A stretch of 64,000 nt of DNA from Pseudomonas reinekei (GCF_001945365.1 NZ_MSTQ01000013.1:103324-167323), one strand, 5' to 3'. Numbered from the stretch's first letter, positions 25,607 through 34,590 are shown. Notes: a model not told the origin generated them from the letters alone. Numbers and translations are program-made.

Positions 25607-25942
25607 TCAATGAACCCTGTCGAACCGATCTAAGGCACCATTCTCAAACAGCCAGTGAGCGACGACAAAAACCCCACCATCGATTGTCGTGAAAACGTCG
25701 TAGCCTGCACGCTGGCTTCGATCTACAACGGGTAGCGCGTGTATAGGCAAGCCTTCTGGGTGCCTTTGTGCAGGGTCGCAAAACAGCAGGCCTGTAATTT
25801 TTGGAGGAAGCTCCAGAGCGCACAAAAGGTACCCAACAACGTCTGGATCCGAGATTGCAACCCGTGCTCTCTCAATGACCGTTGGATACCTGTGAAACCT
25901 GAAGTCGGACAATTTTGCTCCGTACGTTTTGATCCAGTACAT
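25607..25942 (-). CDS. Small unknown protein, first of a tandem paralogous pair
   Basis: A 111-residue soluble protein with GGAGG upstream of ATG 25942. Conserved points shared with its downstream sister are GYLLCALELPP, a Phe/Val-rich strand, a central YDVFTTIDGGVFVVAHW and a C-terminal ENGA...VH. The pattern looks like a compact alpha/beta domain. Function is unknown. A metallophosphoesterase gene ends 22 bp upstream on the same strand, so the three may be cotranscribed. Confidence 0.65.
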   Translation of the reverse strand: MYWIKTYGAKLSDFRFHRYPTVIERARVAISDPDVVGYLLCALELPPKITGLLFCDPAQRHPEGLPIHALPVVDRSQRAGYDVFTTIDGGVFVVAHWLFENGALDRFDRVH

Positions 25943-25964
25943 CCTGCCCCTCCTCCATCACCGA

Positions 25965-26693
25965 TCAGATTTCTATCGTGAAATCCGAGATGAAGCCTGT
26001 TTCTTCTTGGGGATAACCACGCGGATTTGAGATGAGCCGGCATCCGCCTAACTCCGTATCCACGGAACGATGTGTATGCCCAAAAATCCAAACGTCCACC
26101 ATCGGCAAAAGTGCATTCCACCGGTTTGTATAGGCCGCACTCAAATGGCCGTCATGCTTATCGCCAGCCACCTCCGGAACCGGGCAATGGTGCGTGATGA
26201 CAACCGTTTTTCCTTCGAACGGCTTTGCAAGTTCGATAGCCAAAAAGTCAAACGCTTCGTGGTTTCGCTCAATCACGTCCGACGGGCGTGGTCGTCGAAA
26301 GCGCTCTTCTGCTCTGATCACCTGAAAGTCATTCATCCACATTCCGCAGGTCACCATGGCTTCCACGGTGTCACCGGTAGAGGAGAAATCCGTCCAGCCG
26401 GTTGAGACCAAAAATCGGGTTTGGTTGCAAATCCAAATCTGGTTTTCCAGGACATGCACATGCGGTGCTGCTGCCTCCCGCATTTTGTGGAGCGTGTGGT
26501 CGATGTGGCCTTTATAGAACTCGTGGTTCCCGCAGACGTAGATGACGGGACAGTTGAAGGTGTCGTTTGCCCACTTCACGCCTCGCGCCTGGATGTCGAT
26601 GTCTCCGGCCAACACGACGATGTCTGCGTCTGTTGCTGGGGGTGTGAACGGTGCGAATTCAATGTGCAAATCTGAATAGACCAACATTTTCAT
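25965..26693 (-). CDS. Calcineurin-like metallophosphoesterase
   Basis: A 242-residue cytosolic phosphoesterase with all metal-ligand motifs of the family: SDLHIEF (residues ~7-13), GDID (~30), GNHEFYKG (~55), HH in VITHHCPVP (~168) and GHTHRSVD (~205). It may hydrolyse a phosphomonoester, a phosphodiester or a nucleotide; the sequence does not decide. It is the first gene of a minus-strand group with the two small paralogues, divergent from the XRE regulator. Confidence 0.85.
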   Translation of the reverse strand: MKMLVYSDLHIEFAPFTPPATDADIVVLAGDIDIQARGVKWANDTFNCPVIYVCGNHEFYKGHIDHTLHKMREAAAPHVHVLENQIWICNQTRFLVSTGWTDFSSTGDTVEAMVTCGMWMNDFQVIRAEERFRRPRPSDVIERNHEAFDFLAIELAKPFEGKTVVITHHCPVPEVAGDKHDGHLSAAYTNRWNALLPMVDVWIFGHTHRSVDTELGGCRLISNPRGYPQEETGFISDFTIEI

Positions 26694-26883
26694 GACGCTG
26701 CCCCGCAGAGCTTGCTGGCAGCCCCGTTCGACGATTAAGCGATATATTGGTAGCCCTTAGCTCAAGATGCTCGATGTCCGTACGAGCACAGGGCCAGCCT
26801 AAATAGTTCCTTGTTTGACTATACGACATTGAGTGGAACTGAGCAAACCGGGCATACAGTCGTATTTTAGAGAATGGCCCCAA

Positions 26884-27321
26884 ATGCTCAGGCAATCCAT
26901 CGCCGCTGCGTTGAGACATGTTCGCCGGCAACAGCAGGTGCTGCTGACCGATCTGGAAGAAGGCGTAACCGCTTCCCACCTGAGTCGCATAGAGCGCTCA
27001 GAGCGTGGCGTTACTGTCGAAAAGCTAGATGAAATCGCTCGGCAGCTGGGCGTTCATCCTCTGTCCATTCTTGCTCTGGCATACGGTGCTGAGGAAGTCG
27101 TGCGCCCTACCGAGCTCCTGAAGCGTGTATCTAAAGAGGTATCTGCCCTTGGCGGATTCATAGCCCCGCTCGCTGTCAACCCGGACGACAGTCACTCCAG
27201 GGTCGTAGCTGCTGCAAAACGTCGTGAAGATGTGCAACGTTTAAAGGCTGAAGGACTATCCAAGGCCGAGACTGCTCGGGCACTAGCCATATCGAAACAA
27301 ACGGTAGCGAGACATTGGTAG
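26884..27321 (+). CDS. XRE-type helix-turn-helix regulator
   Basis: A 145-residue DNA-binding protein. The N-terminal XRE domain (residues ~5-65) has VTASHLSRIERSERGVTVEKL and RQLGVHPLSIL. A second short helix-turn-helix closes the protein (LKAEGLSKAETARALAISKQ), recalling resolvase-type C-termini. ATG 26884 is used since the XRE domain starts there; a GTG at 26833 would add 17 non-conserved residues. It is divergent from the metallophosphoesterase and upstream of the HNH/HEPN pair, so it may control either. Confidence 0.8.
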   Translation: MLRQSIAAALRHVRRQQQVLLTDLEEGVTASHLSRIERSERGVTVEKLDEIARQLGVHPLSILALAYGAEEVVRPTELLKRVSKEVSALGGFIAPLAVNPDDSHSRVVAAAKRREDVQRLKAEGLSKAETARALAISKQTVARHW

Positions 27322-27505
27322 GCAATGTGCTGTACCCATCACGTCTCGGGTGTGCAGTACTTGATGATGCGCCGTCGAGTTAGTCGGCGCCGAGCTCTGA
27401 GAGATCGATCTCAAAGACTTGGAGTTACCCATGATGATTTCGCGGTAGAGATGGTTGTGCTACACGCAGAGCGTCCCTTCCATACGCTGTATTGCAGGAG
27501 GATCG

Positions 27506-28762
27506 TTGTCCAGTCAACCAACAAACGCTACGCCGCAGTGTATCTACTGTGAAAAGCCCGGCCCGTTCTCTGACGAGCACGTCATCAGTGCAGGGCTTGG
27601 AGCGGATGATGATCGCTTCCTACTGGTCGATATGGTGTGCAGGCGTTGCAACACGGACGTCTTTGGCAATCTGGAGCGGGAGGTGCTCCGGAGCTCACCG
27701 ATCGCCATCGCCCGCGCCTTCATGCAGCCACATGGCCGTAATCGGGGCAAGCACACCACAGCGCCAGGCATTCAGGCCCGCCACAAACAAATGGCCAATT
27801 CATCGGGACACCCGGATGAAGTCGACTTTGGGCCGCACGCTCAGCCGATAGTCCTACCGCAACTAAAGATGATCGACGACTCTCTGCTTGAGTGCAGCGC
27901 CCCTGGCCCTGATGAGCAGCGCAGCTTCATCCTGTCCTTATCGAGCCTGCTCCAGGGGAATGAAATTACCTGCATCCGGAAGCGGGGCCCAGAGCATGAG
28001 CTGAGGTATGAAGCCATCACCCTGCTTCGCTCGGGCATGACCTTCACCCAGGCGGACGGATCAAGCTTTCAGCCCAAGCCTCCTCGCGGAGGCCTCTGGC
28101 TGGAGCGTTACGATGAGACCCGCACAGAAGGCGTAAGCCCAGCTGCGACGATCTTCAAGAACCTGAACGGCGGGATCGTGCTCAAGACCTCAAGTGCAAC
28201 GGTCGAAGACGCCCTCAATTTCTTTGCTTGCGCCGTCGAGCAGGTTTCATTCGATTCCCAAGTAACGAGCGATAACGAAAACCCCATCGTATCGGTGGGG
28301 ATGACCGTAACCATCGGTGCGATGGAGCGCGTGATTGCAAAGATTGGCATAAACCTGCTGGCCTATTACCTAGGCCGAGATTACGTGACCGATACCAGGT
28401 TTCGGAGTGTCAAGGACAGCATACTGACGGGGGTTCCTCGCCTAGGCAGTCAGATCGTCAAAAACGCTGCGATAACAACGATGCTCAACGCTGCCCCCGA
28501 CAATCACCACGTGTTCTTCCTCAGCACAGTCAGCCAGCCCGGAGGGCGATTAGCGATCATCCTGACAGCAAAGCTCTACGGCGTTGCTCATTTCATGCCC
28601 TTGGCATTGGATGTGCCCAAGCCTCACCAGCCGCTCCCGGTGTACTTCCTGGTCGACTACCTCAATCATGAGGTGAAACAGCGATCGCTGGTTGAATACA
28701 TTGAGTACCTAGTTGAAATGGACATCACCAAGGCGCAAGCCCGCTACGGCTCATCATCGTAA
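27506..28762 (+). CDS. HNH-type endonuclease-like protein
   Basis: A 418-residue protein whose N-terminus carries an HNH-like zinc module: CIYCEKPGPFSDEHV, then CRRCN about 35 residues after the first Cys pair. Residues 60-418 form a large region I do not recognise. The start is a TTG at 27506 with AGGAGG four bases upstream; an earlier in-frame TTG at 27455 lacks one. The next gene, encoding a HEPN-like protein, follows after 30 bp. The pairing suggests a nuclease-based defence or RNA-targeting unit, which is inference. Confidence 0.75.
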   Translation: MSSQPTNATPQCIYCEKPGPFSDEHVISAGLGADDDRFLLVDMVCRRCNTDVFGNLEREVLRSSPIAIARAFMQPHGRNRGKHTTAPGIQARHKQMANSSGHPDEVDFGPHAQPIVLPQLKMIDDSLLECSAPGPDEQRSFILSLSSLLQGNEITCIRKRGPEHELRYEAITLLRSGMTFTQADGSSFQPKPPRGGLWLERYDETRTEGVSPAATIFKNLNGGIVLKTSSATVEDALNFFACAVEQVSFDSQVTSDNENPIVSVGMTVTIGAMERVIAKIGINLLAYYLGRDYVTDTRFRSVKDSILTGVPRLGSQIVKNAAITTMLNAAPDNHHVFFLSTVSQPGGRLAIILTAKLYGVAHFMPLALDVPKPHQPLPVYFLVDYLNHEVKQRSLVEYIEYLVEMDITKAQARYGSSS

Positions 28763-28792
28763 CCCCGCCCCTAACAACACAGGACAAACATT

Positions 28793-29551
28793 GTGAGCTC
28801 GACCAAGGACTATCTTTTCGAGGTAAGGCTGGAGCAATGCATCGCTTGGGTTGAGAAAACCTACGGTATTGAAATCGATCAAGACGAACCACCAGATGAC
28901 TGGGATAGCATGGCGGCTGAGTACGACGCGATGCTCGATGCTCAGGCAGAGGAGGCGGAAGCCCAATGGCTGGAGCGGCATTCACATAACCAGTTCTTTC
29001 GAGAGTTCTCAGAAGAGCTGGCCACAGCTTCCAGTCTCTTGGGACTTGAGGGCGGCCCCAGCCAGGTCAGCATGGCTCACAAGCTCGTCTACGCACATGC
29101 CGTCACGTTGCTGGAAACGCTGATCAACTCAGTCGTGCGCAAGCTCGTCACAAGCGAGCAGAGTCTGATGATGAAGCTGGCAGCTCGGCACGAGAGCCTC
29201 AACAAAAGAACTCTGACCCTCAAGGAAATAGCCGAGAAACCGAAGGTTGTAGAGACCCTGGTGCTCAACGTTCTATCCGAGATGAGCTTCCATAACGTCG
29301 CTACGATCAAGGGCGTCTTGGACGCGATGTTTGGCGAGCACATGAAGGGACTGGAGCTTGGGCATATCGCCCGTATCTGCAAGAAGCGACACGACATTGT
29401 TCATCGCAACGGTAGAACCATCGAGGACGAACTCATCGAGCTGAGTATCCCGGAAGTCCGGATTGCGATCAGCACCATCAATGACTTTGCTGCAGACCTG
29501 AAACGAAGGATCTACGAAGCACTCGCTGAACAGGAGCACGATGGATTCTGA
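28793..29551 (+). CDS. HEPN-like putative ribonuclease
   Basis: A 252-residue soluble protein starting at GTG 28793 with AGGA eight bases upstream. The acidic N-terminal third contains EYDAMLDAQAEEAEAQWL. The C-terminal helical bundle includes the Rx4H motif RHDIVH near residue 200, in the context ICKKRHDIVHRNG. That is the catalytic motif of HEPN RNases found in toxins, Abi and CRISPR proteins. It lies directly downstream of the HNH gene and is probably cotranscribed. HEPN identity rests on the motif and helical pattern only. Confidence 0.7.
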   Translation: MSSTKDYLFEVRLEQCIAWVEKTYGIEIDQDEPPDDWDSMAAEYDAMLDAQAEEAEAQWLERHSHNQFFREFSEELATASSLLGLEGGPSQVSMAHKLVYAHAVTLLETLINSVVRKLVTSEQSLMMKLAARHESLNKRTLTLKEIAEKPKVVETLVLNVLSEMSFHNVATIKGVLDAMFGEHMKGLELGHIARICKKRHDIVHRNGRTIEDELIELSIPEVRIAISTINDFAADLKRRIYEALAEQEHDGF

Positions 29552-29622
29552 CGCGGAAAATTACACACCCCGCGCCCCGTCACATGGGCAGACCACCCGG
29601 AGGCCAGCTGAAAAACCGCTTT

Positions 29623-29851
29623 TAAAGTTGGCCTGTTTTCCTAGATCAACCCCACGCCAGGTATAGAAGGCCGACTGGACGAATACAGGATTCCCACTCA
29701 GATCTCGACCCAAATCAAAAACCTGATTCTGCCATCGGAACACCTGAACGACCTACGGGCGAAACTCCGAGCATTGGCTCCACGAGTAGAGCGCCTTCAG
29801 TTGACTGGCTTTGAAAAGAGCTTAATGCGTTGGGAGGTGGCCGAAATGTAG
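29623..29851 (+). pseudogene. Possible coding remnant
   Basis: An open frame after a TAA near 29620 runs through GRLDEYRIPTQISTQIKNLI and HLNDLRAKLRALAPRVERLQ to a TAG at 29849. It has protein-like composition but no start codon with a ribosome site, so it looks like the 3' end of a lost gene. Nothing else is seen in 29552-29940. Confidence 0.3.
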
Positions 29852-29940
29852 AGTTCCGCGCTGCGTGCGGAACCTACTGGAGGTTTAACGATTCGACTTT
29901 TTTGCATCATGCCGGATAACAACTCTGTGAAGGAGCGACA

Positions 29941-30276
29941 ATGCCCAATCCACTGGTCATCAAAGGTCAAAGCTTTTCATCCCAGATTGAAGCAGAGCGC
30001 TTCTTTTATGGCCTGCGCGACAAGAACCTAGCGAGTGGCGGAGATATCACGAGCTCCACCGAATTCGATCTACTCGAAGACCTCTACATCCGGTATTGCA
30101 AAGCCACCGACTGGAAAATACCAGGCAATCCTGTAGCCTTTTACGCCCGCAATATCATTCGTGAAAGCGGCCCCAAGGGTGGCACCACTCGGGGGGTTGT
30201 CGCCAAATTCAGTGATGGTAGCGAACAGGAGTTTTCCGTTAAGAAAGCCGTCAGGGTAGTGGCAGCGTCATCATGA
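29941..30276 (+). CDS. Small DUF3223-like protein
   Basis: A 111-residue soluble protein with GAAGGAG upstream of its ATG. The opening PLVIKGQSFSSQIEAERFF, the central EDLYIRYCKATDWKIPGNPVAF and the closing FSDGSEQEFSVKKAV resemble from memory the DUF3223 family, whose role is not known to me. It stands alone between gene remnants and is not in an obvious operon. No signal peptide or membrane segment is present. Confidence 0.6.
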   Translation: MPNPLVIKGQSFSSQIEAERFFYGLRDKNLASGGDITSSTEFDLLEDLYIRYCKATDWKIPGNPVAFYARNIIRESGPKGGTTRGVVAKFSDGSEQEFSVKKAVRVVAASS

Positions 30277-30361
30277 CCTGCTGAGCACTCAGCACCAGTG
30301 ATGCTTCGACACCACCCATCTCACAACACCCATCACAGTCAGAAATTAGAAGGCGGCCTCG

Positions 30362-30556
30362 ATGACATCAGATGTTTTCATCACAGCCATAAAGGCTAAC
30401 CTCATCCCTGCCATTACAAAACTCGGATCACCCAACCCATCGAAAGGCTTATTGGGCATCAACATCCACCCCGAGAGACGCGTCCGCTTGTGTTGGGCAA
30501 CGACACGATCTGAAACTGCCCCCTCTACTCACTCGTCGATCAGCAACATCATGTAG
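30362..30556 (+). CDS. Doubtful 64-residue ORF
   Basis: A short frame (MTSDVFITAIKANLIPAITK...) with GAAGG eight bases before its ATG. The first half looks protein-like but the second half is Arg/Ser/Thr-rich and unlikely to fold, so it may be a truncated 5' fragment. Nothing else is recognised in 30277-30704. Confidence 0.25.
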   Translation: MTSDVFITAIKANLIPAITKLGSPNPSKGLLGINIHPERRVRLCWATTRSETAPSTHSSISNIM

Positions 30557-30704
30557 CTGACAATGACGTAGCGGTGGCCATCAAAGGTGGGATCAGGTGT
30601 GCTCCTCGAATTGGATCAGCTCGCCCAACACCGTAATATCCATTTCCCACGTCCTCAAGGACATCGTTTGCCGCGAACCAATCTGGCATCCACCGGAGTC
30701 GAAA

Positions 30705-31754
30705 ATGACTTATCAACCCGTTGAGCGACAGGGCGTTGCCAAAGTAGATCTCGCAGTTTCGGGCATTTTTGGATGGATATTCAGAGAGCAACCAATTGTT
30801 GACTACGGCATAGATGGCCTGATCGAGTATGTGGTAAATGGCGCCCCGCAAGGGCGATTGATTTCAGTCCAAATTAAATCGGGTGACTCTTACCTCAATG
30901 AGACCAAGCGTGGCCTTGTATTCTATGGAGAGCCGAGACATCTTGATTATTGGCTAAATCATTCGAACCCTGTGTTACTTATTGTCTATACACCGCGCAC
31001 AGAAACGCTTCGCTGGGTACATATTACCGAAACCGCTGTTGTTCGGACTTCAAATGGCTGGAATGTTGTTTTTCCGCCTGACCAATTTTTTGATCGGCAT
31101 TCAACACCCGAGATCTCCAAGCTTTTTTACACTCATCATCGACAACCAGAGCTTTTGGTATCGACCAATATTGGTGCCCTCTTACCTCAACGGCAAATTC
31201 AACACATTAGAGAGATGGTGAATACCGTAGCTACAAATCTCCGACTGCCTCAATGGCATTCTTGGATTTGCTATGCCTGCTGCGATCACTTACCCAAGTT
31301 ATCAGAAAATTTTATCGACGGCGTCAAAACATCTGCAGCAATCACCGTAGGCACTATATACCCCAGCAGTGACCTGAGACATCTACGTATTGCTATTGAA
31401 AACATGATCAGAAATGCATCCACCGCAATTGAAACCCTCCTTGAGCGTGCTGAATACATTCCAAAATGGGGCGAATGGTGGGGCATTCGCAAATTTGAAG
31501 TAGATTATTTAAACCCCAACTCCAATCAAGCGGAAGCTGAGCATGAAGCTTGGCTTAAGCGGTACCTATGGGCAATGAAATGCTTTGTAAAATCAGTTAA
31601 TCTTTTTGCAGATATCGTTAGAGAACTCCTTGATCCGAATTTCTTCCTAGCTACGGGAAAATTCCTTTATTACGACGATGAGTTTGCTCGCCCAAGTGAA
31701 CTACAGCTAATTGAATATAGCGACCAAGAACGTTTCTTGATCTTGGAAAAATAA
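30705..31754 (+). CDS. DUF4365-like PD-(D/E)xK nuclease-fold protein
   Basis: A 349-residue protein. The N-terminal ~150 residues match the DUF4365 pattern: DYGIDGLIEYV then LISVQIKSGDSY, giving the Asp, Glu and Q-x-K of a PD-(D/E)xK fold, followed by YWLNHSNPVLLIVYTP. The C-terminal ~200 residues are helical and unrecognised. ATG 30705 has GGAG seven bases upstream. The gene is visibly AT-richer than its neighbours, a sign of separate acquisition. DUF4365 genes occur in defence islands, so an anti-phage role is plausible but not shown. Confidence 0.75.
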   Translation: MTYQPVERQGVAKVDLAVSGIFGWIFREQPIVDYGIDGLIEYVVNGAPQGRLISVQIKSGDSYLNETKRGLVFYGEPRHLDYWLNHSNPVLLIVYTPRTETLRWVHITETAVVRTSNGWNVVFPPDQFFDRHSTPEISKLFYTHHRQPELLVSTNIGALLPQRQIQHIREMVNTVATNLRLPQWHSWICYACCDHLPKLSENFIDGVKTSAAITVGTIYPSSDLRHLRIAIENMIRNASTAIETLLERAEYIPKWGEWWGIRKFEVDYLNPNSNQAEAEHEAWLKRYLWAMKCFVKSVNLFADIVRELLDPNFFLATGKFLYYDDEFARPSELQLIEYSDQERFLILEK

Positions 31755-31909
31755 TCTGCACATATCGTACAATTAATTTCCAGGTATAAAGCAAGCCAAA
31801 TGTCTAGCTAGTTCGCGACGCAGGGTGACGCCTAAGTGACGACCTCTTGGGCCGCCTTAGGGTGTAAGGGCTGCAGACAGGTAGGCATCAAGCGAGCGAA
31901 GGAGGATTG

Positions 31910-32743
31910 ATGAGTTCGTACGGAGGGTACATCGAGAGGTTGGCTAGGAAGGTTGAAGCACGCCTTCAGGATATTGAGTCGATCTACAACTTTGACCTCG
32001 GAGATGAATTCGAGGTCGCTATTTGCGCTTTGCTGGAGGACATTCTGCCAGCCAAGTATGGCGTGTGCCGGGGCTTCGTTGTCGCTGAAGACGGTAGAAC
32101 AGCCGGAGATGACCTCATCATCTACGACAAAATGTCCAGCCCAACCCTGCGCTCCGGTATGAGCCGTCAGTTTCCCGTGAAAGAACAAATCCCGGTTGAC
32201 GCGGTGTATGCCTACATCGAATGCAAGCACTCGATCTCGGATGCAGCTGTGTTAGAAAAAGCGATCAGTCAGGCGAAAGCGGTGAAAAAGCTCGTGCTCA
32301 CGCGCCGAGGTCTCACCAACCCTGACTATGAAACAGATGGGCCTATCTTCAAGGGAAGAGTCAGAGACTGGCCCCGCACCTACCCCCCGCTCAAAAACCA
32401 ACCTTTCTGTGGGGTTTTTGCACGCAAATACTCGCCTGACGTTTCCGTTCACAGCGCCCGAGGGGAGCACACCCCAGATCTGTTAATTCTTGGGAATGAC
32501 CACATCGCGACCCCAACCGTGTACATGGGCTCGGACGGTATCCAGTCATCGCTCTTTTACGACACAAAATTCGGGGCGCCGCTGTGCGTGGAGCCTGCCT
32601 CAGGAAATGCATACGGTCTGGGACTGGTGATCCTTCTACAGGCACTGAGCTGGGTTCAACTTCTGCCGATTGACTGGATGGGGGCTCTGAACGCCACCTT
32701 CCTCGAAAACCTGCTGAACCGCACAACCAGCCCTCCCCGCTGA
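31910..32743 (+). CDS. DUF6602-like protein with nuclease-fold motifs
   Basis: A 277-residue soluble protein with GGAGG four bases before ATG 31910. The region GDEFEVAICALLEDILPAKY, RGFVVAEDG, AGDDLIIYDKM and VYAYIECKHS matches DUF6602 as I recall it. The Asp of GDD and the E-x-K of IECKH have the layout of a PD-(D/E)xK active site. It lies between two other proteins with similar active-site patterns. No signal peptide. Function is unknown. Confidence 0.7.
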   Translation: MSSYGGYIERLARKVEARLQDIESIYNFDLGDEFEVAICALLEDILPAKYGVCRGFVVAEDGRTAGDDLIIYDKMSSPTLRSGMSRQFPVKEQIPVDAVYAYIECKHSISDAAVLEKAISQAKAVKKLVLTRRGLTNPDYETDGPIFKGRVRDWPRTYPPLKNQPFCGVFARKYSPDVSVHSARGEHTPDLLILGNDHIATPTVYMGSDGIQSSLFYDTKFGAPLCVEPASGNAYGLGLVILLQALSWVQLLPIDWMGALNATFLENLLNRTTSPPR

Positions 32744-32916
32744 AAGCCTTTAACCTCCACAGCCGGTGTTGCCATCTCGCGCTCGGCATACCCGCGATGG
32801 CGTATCATGACCCCATTCTAAAGCACAGCTCGATCAGTACGGCAGAGATGGCCTGCGGCCTCTTAATCCTGGAGCGCGTCGTTCGATACTCGTTGGTTGG
32901 CTAGGTGGAACTAAGG

Positions 32917-33903
32917 ATGAAATGGAAAGCACGAACCTTGGAGCAGCTCGCAGACATGATCTGTGGCGAGAACACTGAGGGATATTTTCAGTACCTCAGC
33001 GGCCCTAGGCTGACACGGTTCTTCAGGGATGCCGACACCGATTTCGTCCATGACGGCACCACGCGTCGATTCTGGGTTGCAGACGTGCTGCAGAAGATCC
33101 TCGACTTCCCCTCGGCCAATGCTCAGATGCCCTCGGATGCCATGCTTCGGGTGATTCACGTGCTCATGGACAGCGAGGATGCCTTTAACGAAAACACCCC
33201 CCGGCTATTGGCGCTCAAGACCCTGAACGGAGCGATCAAGCGCGAAGGGTTTGAGGCGTTTTACGGTGATGACGACCAGTGCTACCTCAGGCATATCGGC
33301 ACTGGCGCAGTTGCAAGCGTATCAGCCAGCCCCCACCGCCCTCTCACGGGAGCAGAAACCGAGAAAAAAATCCGTCTAGTTGAGTACCTTGACCAGTGCT
33401 CTGAAGATGAGCTGATTGAGGTTGTCCTGCTCCCATTGTTCCGTCAGCTTGGCTTCGCTCGGATTACCTCAGCAGGCCACAAAGACAAGGCCTTGGAGTA
33501 CGGGAAAGACATCTGGATGAAGTTCGTCCTCCCCACCCAGCATGTCTTGTATTTCGGGATTCAGGTGAAGAAAGGCAAACTGGATGCGTCAGGTGTGACC
33601 AAGGGCGGCCAGGCAAATGTTGCGGAGATCCACAATCAGGTGCTGATGATGCTGGGCCATGAAATCTTCGATTCCGAGCTCAACAGGCGAGTACTCGTCG
33701 ATCACGCCTTCATCGTTGCTGGTGGCGAGATCACCAAAGCGGCTCGCAACTGGATCGGCAACAAGCTCGACCAGTCCAAGCGCAGCCAGATCCTTTTCAT
33801 GGACAGAGAGGACATCGTCAACCTCTTCGTCGTGTCCCCTCTAACCGCCCCCCAAGTGCCGAAGAAGCCGCACGATCCGTTCGACGAGACACTGCCTTTC
33901 TGA
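32917..33903 (+). CDS. AbiJ/restriction-endonuclease-like two-domain protein
   Basis: A 328-residue protein. The N-terminal half (LEQLADMICGENTEGYFQYL, LTRFFRDADTDFVHDGTTRR, WVADVLQKIL) resembles the helical N-terminal domains of AbiJ abortive-infection proteins. The C-terminal half has EYGKDIWMKF followed by LYFGIQVKKGKLDASG, a D...QVKK pattern of restriction-endonuclease-like folds. ATG 32917 is chosen because AGGTGG lies eight bases upstream; a GTG at 32905 is the alternative. An abortive-infection nuclease is the best guess. Confidence 0.7.
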   Translation: MKWKARTLEQLADMICGENTEGYFQYLSGPRLTRFFRDADTDFVHDGTTRRFWVADVLQKILDFPSANAQMPSDAMLRVIHVLMDSEDAFNENTPRLLALKTLNGAIKREGFEAFYGDDDQCYLRHIGTGAVASVSASPHRPLTGAETEKKIRLVEYLDQCSEDELIEVVLLPLFRQLGFARITSAGHKDKALEYGKDIWMKFVLPTQHVLYFGIQVKKGKLDASGVTKGGQANVAEIHNQVLMMLGHEIFDSELNRRVLVDHAFIVAGGEITKAARNWIGNKLDQSKRSQILFMDREDIVNLFVVSPLTAPQVPKKPHDPFDETLPF

Positions 33904-33969
33904 GTGTTCATCGGGCTTGAGAGAGCCAGGCAGGTACCGCCAAGGGAGCCTGCTGGGAGGGGGCTCGCG

Positions 33970-34590
33970 TCAGATAGGAAGGCGTTCAGCCGGCATGGTT
34001 TCATATCGAATCACAGCGCGTGCCCACAGATCGCCCTTACTCGCTGCCCTTTGAATAGATGAAGGGGTTGTTACCAGCCACTTCCCAATTTTCGGTTTGA
34101 CTGGAGGCTGACCCATCCGGGCGTGGCAGGCTGCCAGGAACGGCACCATCTTTTCGATGATATGCGGTTCGAGATGAGCTACCTCGGGCGATGCATAGCG
34201 AGCTTCAGGAACGTATTTCAGCCCTTTAGGCATGCGGTACCCCGTGTCCCAGAAAAGCACCGGCATTTCAGAGGACAGGAAGCTTGAACCGACTGGCAAG
34301 TAGTAAGTGCCCAGGTCAATGATCGAGCCATCGAGCTCAACCCAATAGTGTGAGTGTTCGCCGGACTCGGATGCATACCCTTGCATGGAGGCCTGGCGCT
34401 GATCCCGCGAGACGACAAAGGCTAAGAAATTTCCGCCCACTACCGCAGGGCTATGCCCCAAGGCTCGAAGGAGACTGTGCACACCAAAGGATGCGTACAG
34501 GCATCGCTTGTAGTAATCGTCGGGAAACTGTCCCTTGAGACATCTATCAACTACGCAGAGAACGCGTTCAACAACCGCAGCATCAACCAA
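33970..34590 (-). CDS. Papain/transglutaminase-like unknown protein
   Basis: A ~206-residue soluble protein of no family I can name. CLYASFGVHSLLRALG, then SGEHSHYWVELDGSIIDLG, places Cys, His and Asp in the order of a papain- or transglutaminase-type triad. The start is uncertain: TTG 34590 has AAGGAG six bases upstream, and a TTG at 34626 would add 12 residues. It is on the minus strand, convergent with the preceding nuclease-like genes, and is the last gene before the island boundary. Confidence 0.65.
   Translation of the reverse strand: MVDAAVVERVLCVVDRCLKGQFPDDYYKRCLYASFGVHSLLRALGHSPAVVGGNFLAFVVSRDQRQASMQGYASESGEHSHYWVELDGSIIDLGTYYLPVGSSFLSSEMPVLFWDTGYRMPKGLKYVPEARYASPEVAHLEPHIIEKMVPFLAACHARMGQPPVKPKIGKWLVTTPSSIQRAASKGDLWARAVIRYETMPAERLPI

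Noticed and set aside
26821..26865. ATACGAC/GTCGTAT inverted repeat before the XRE gene
   Set aside because: Seven-base arms with a 31-base spacer can arise by chance, and no second copy was seen.
27325..27552. 75-residue open frame between the XRE and HNH genes
   Set aside because: No ribosome site, Arg-rich composition, and it overlaps the well-supported HNH start.
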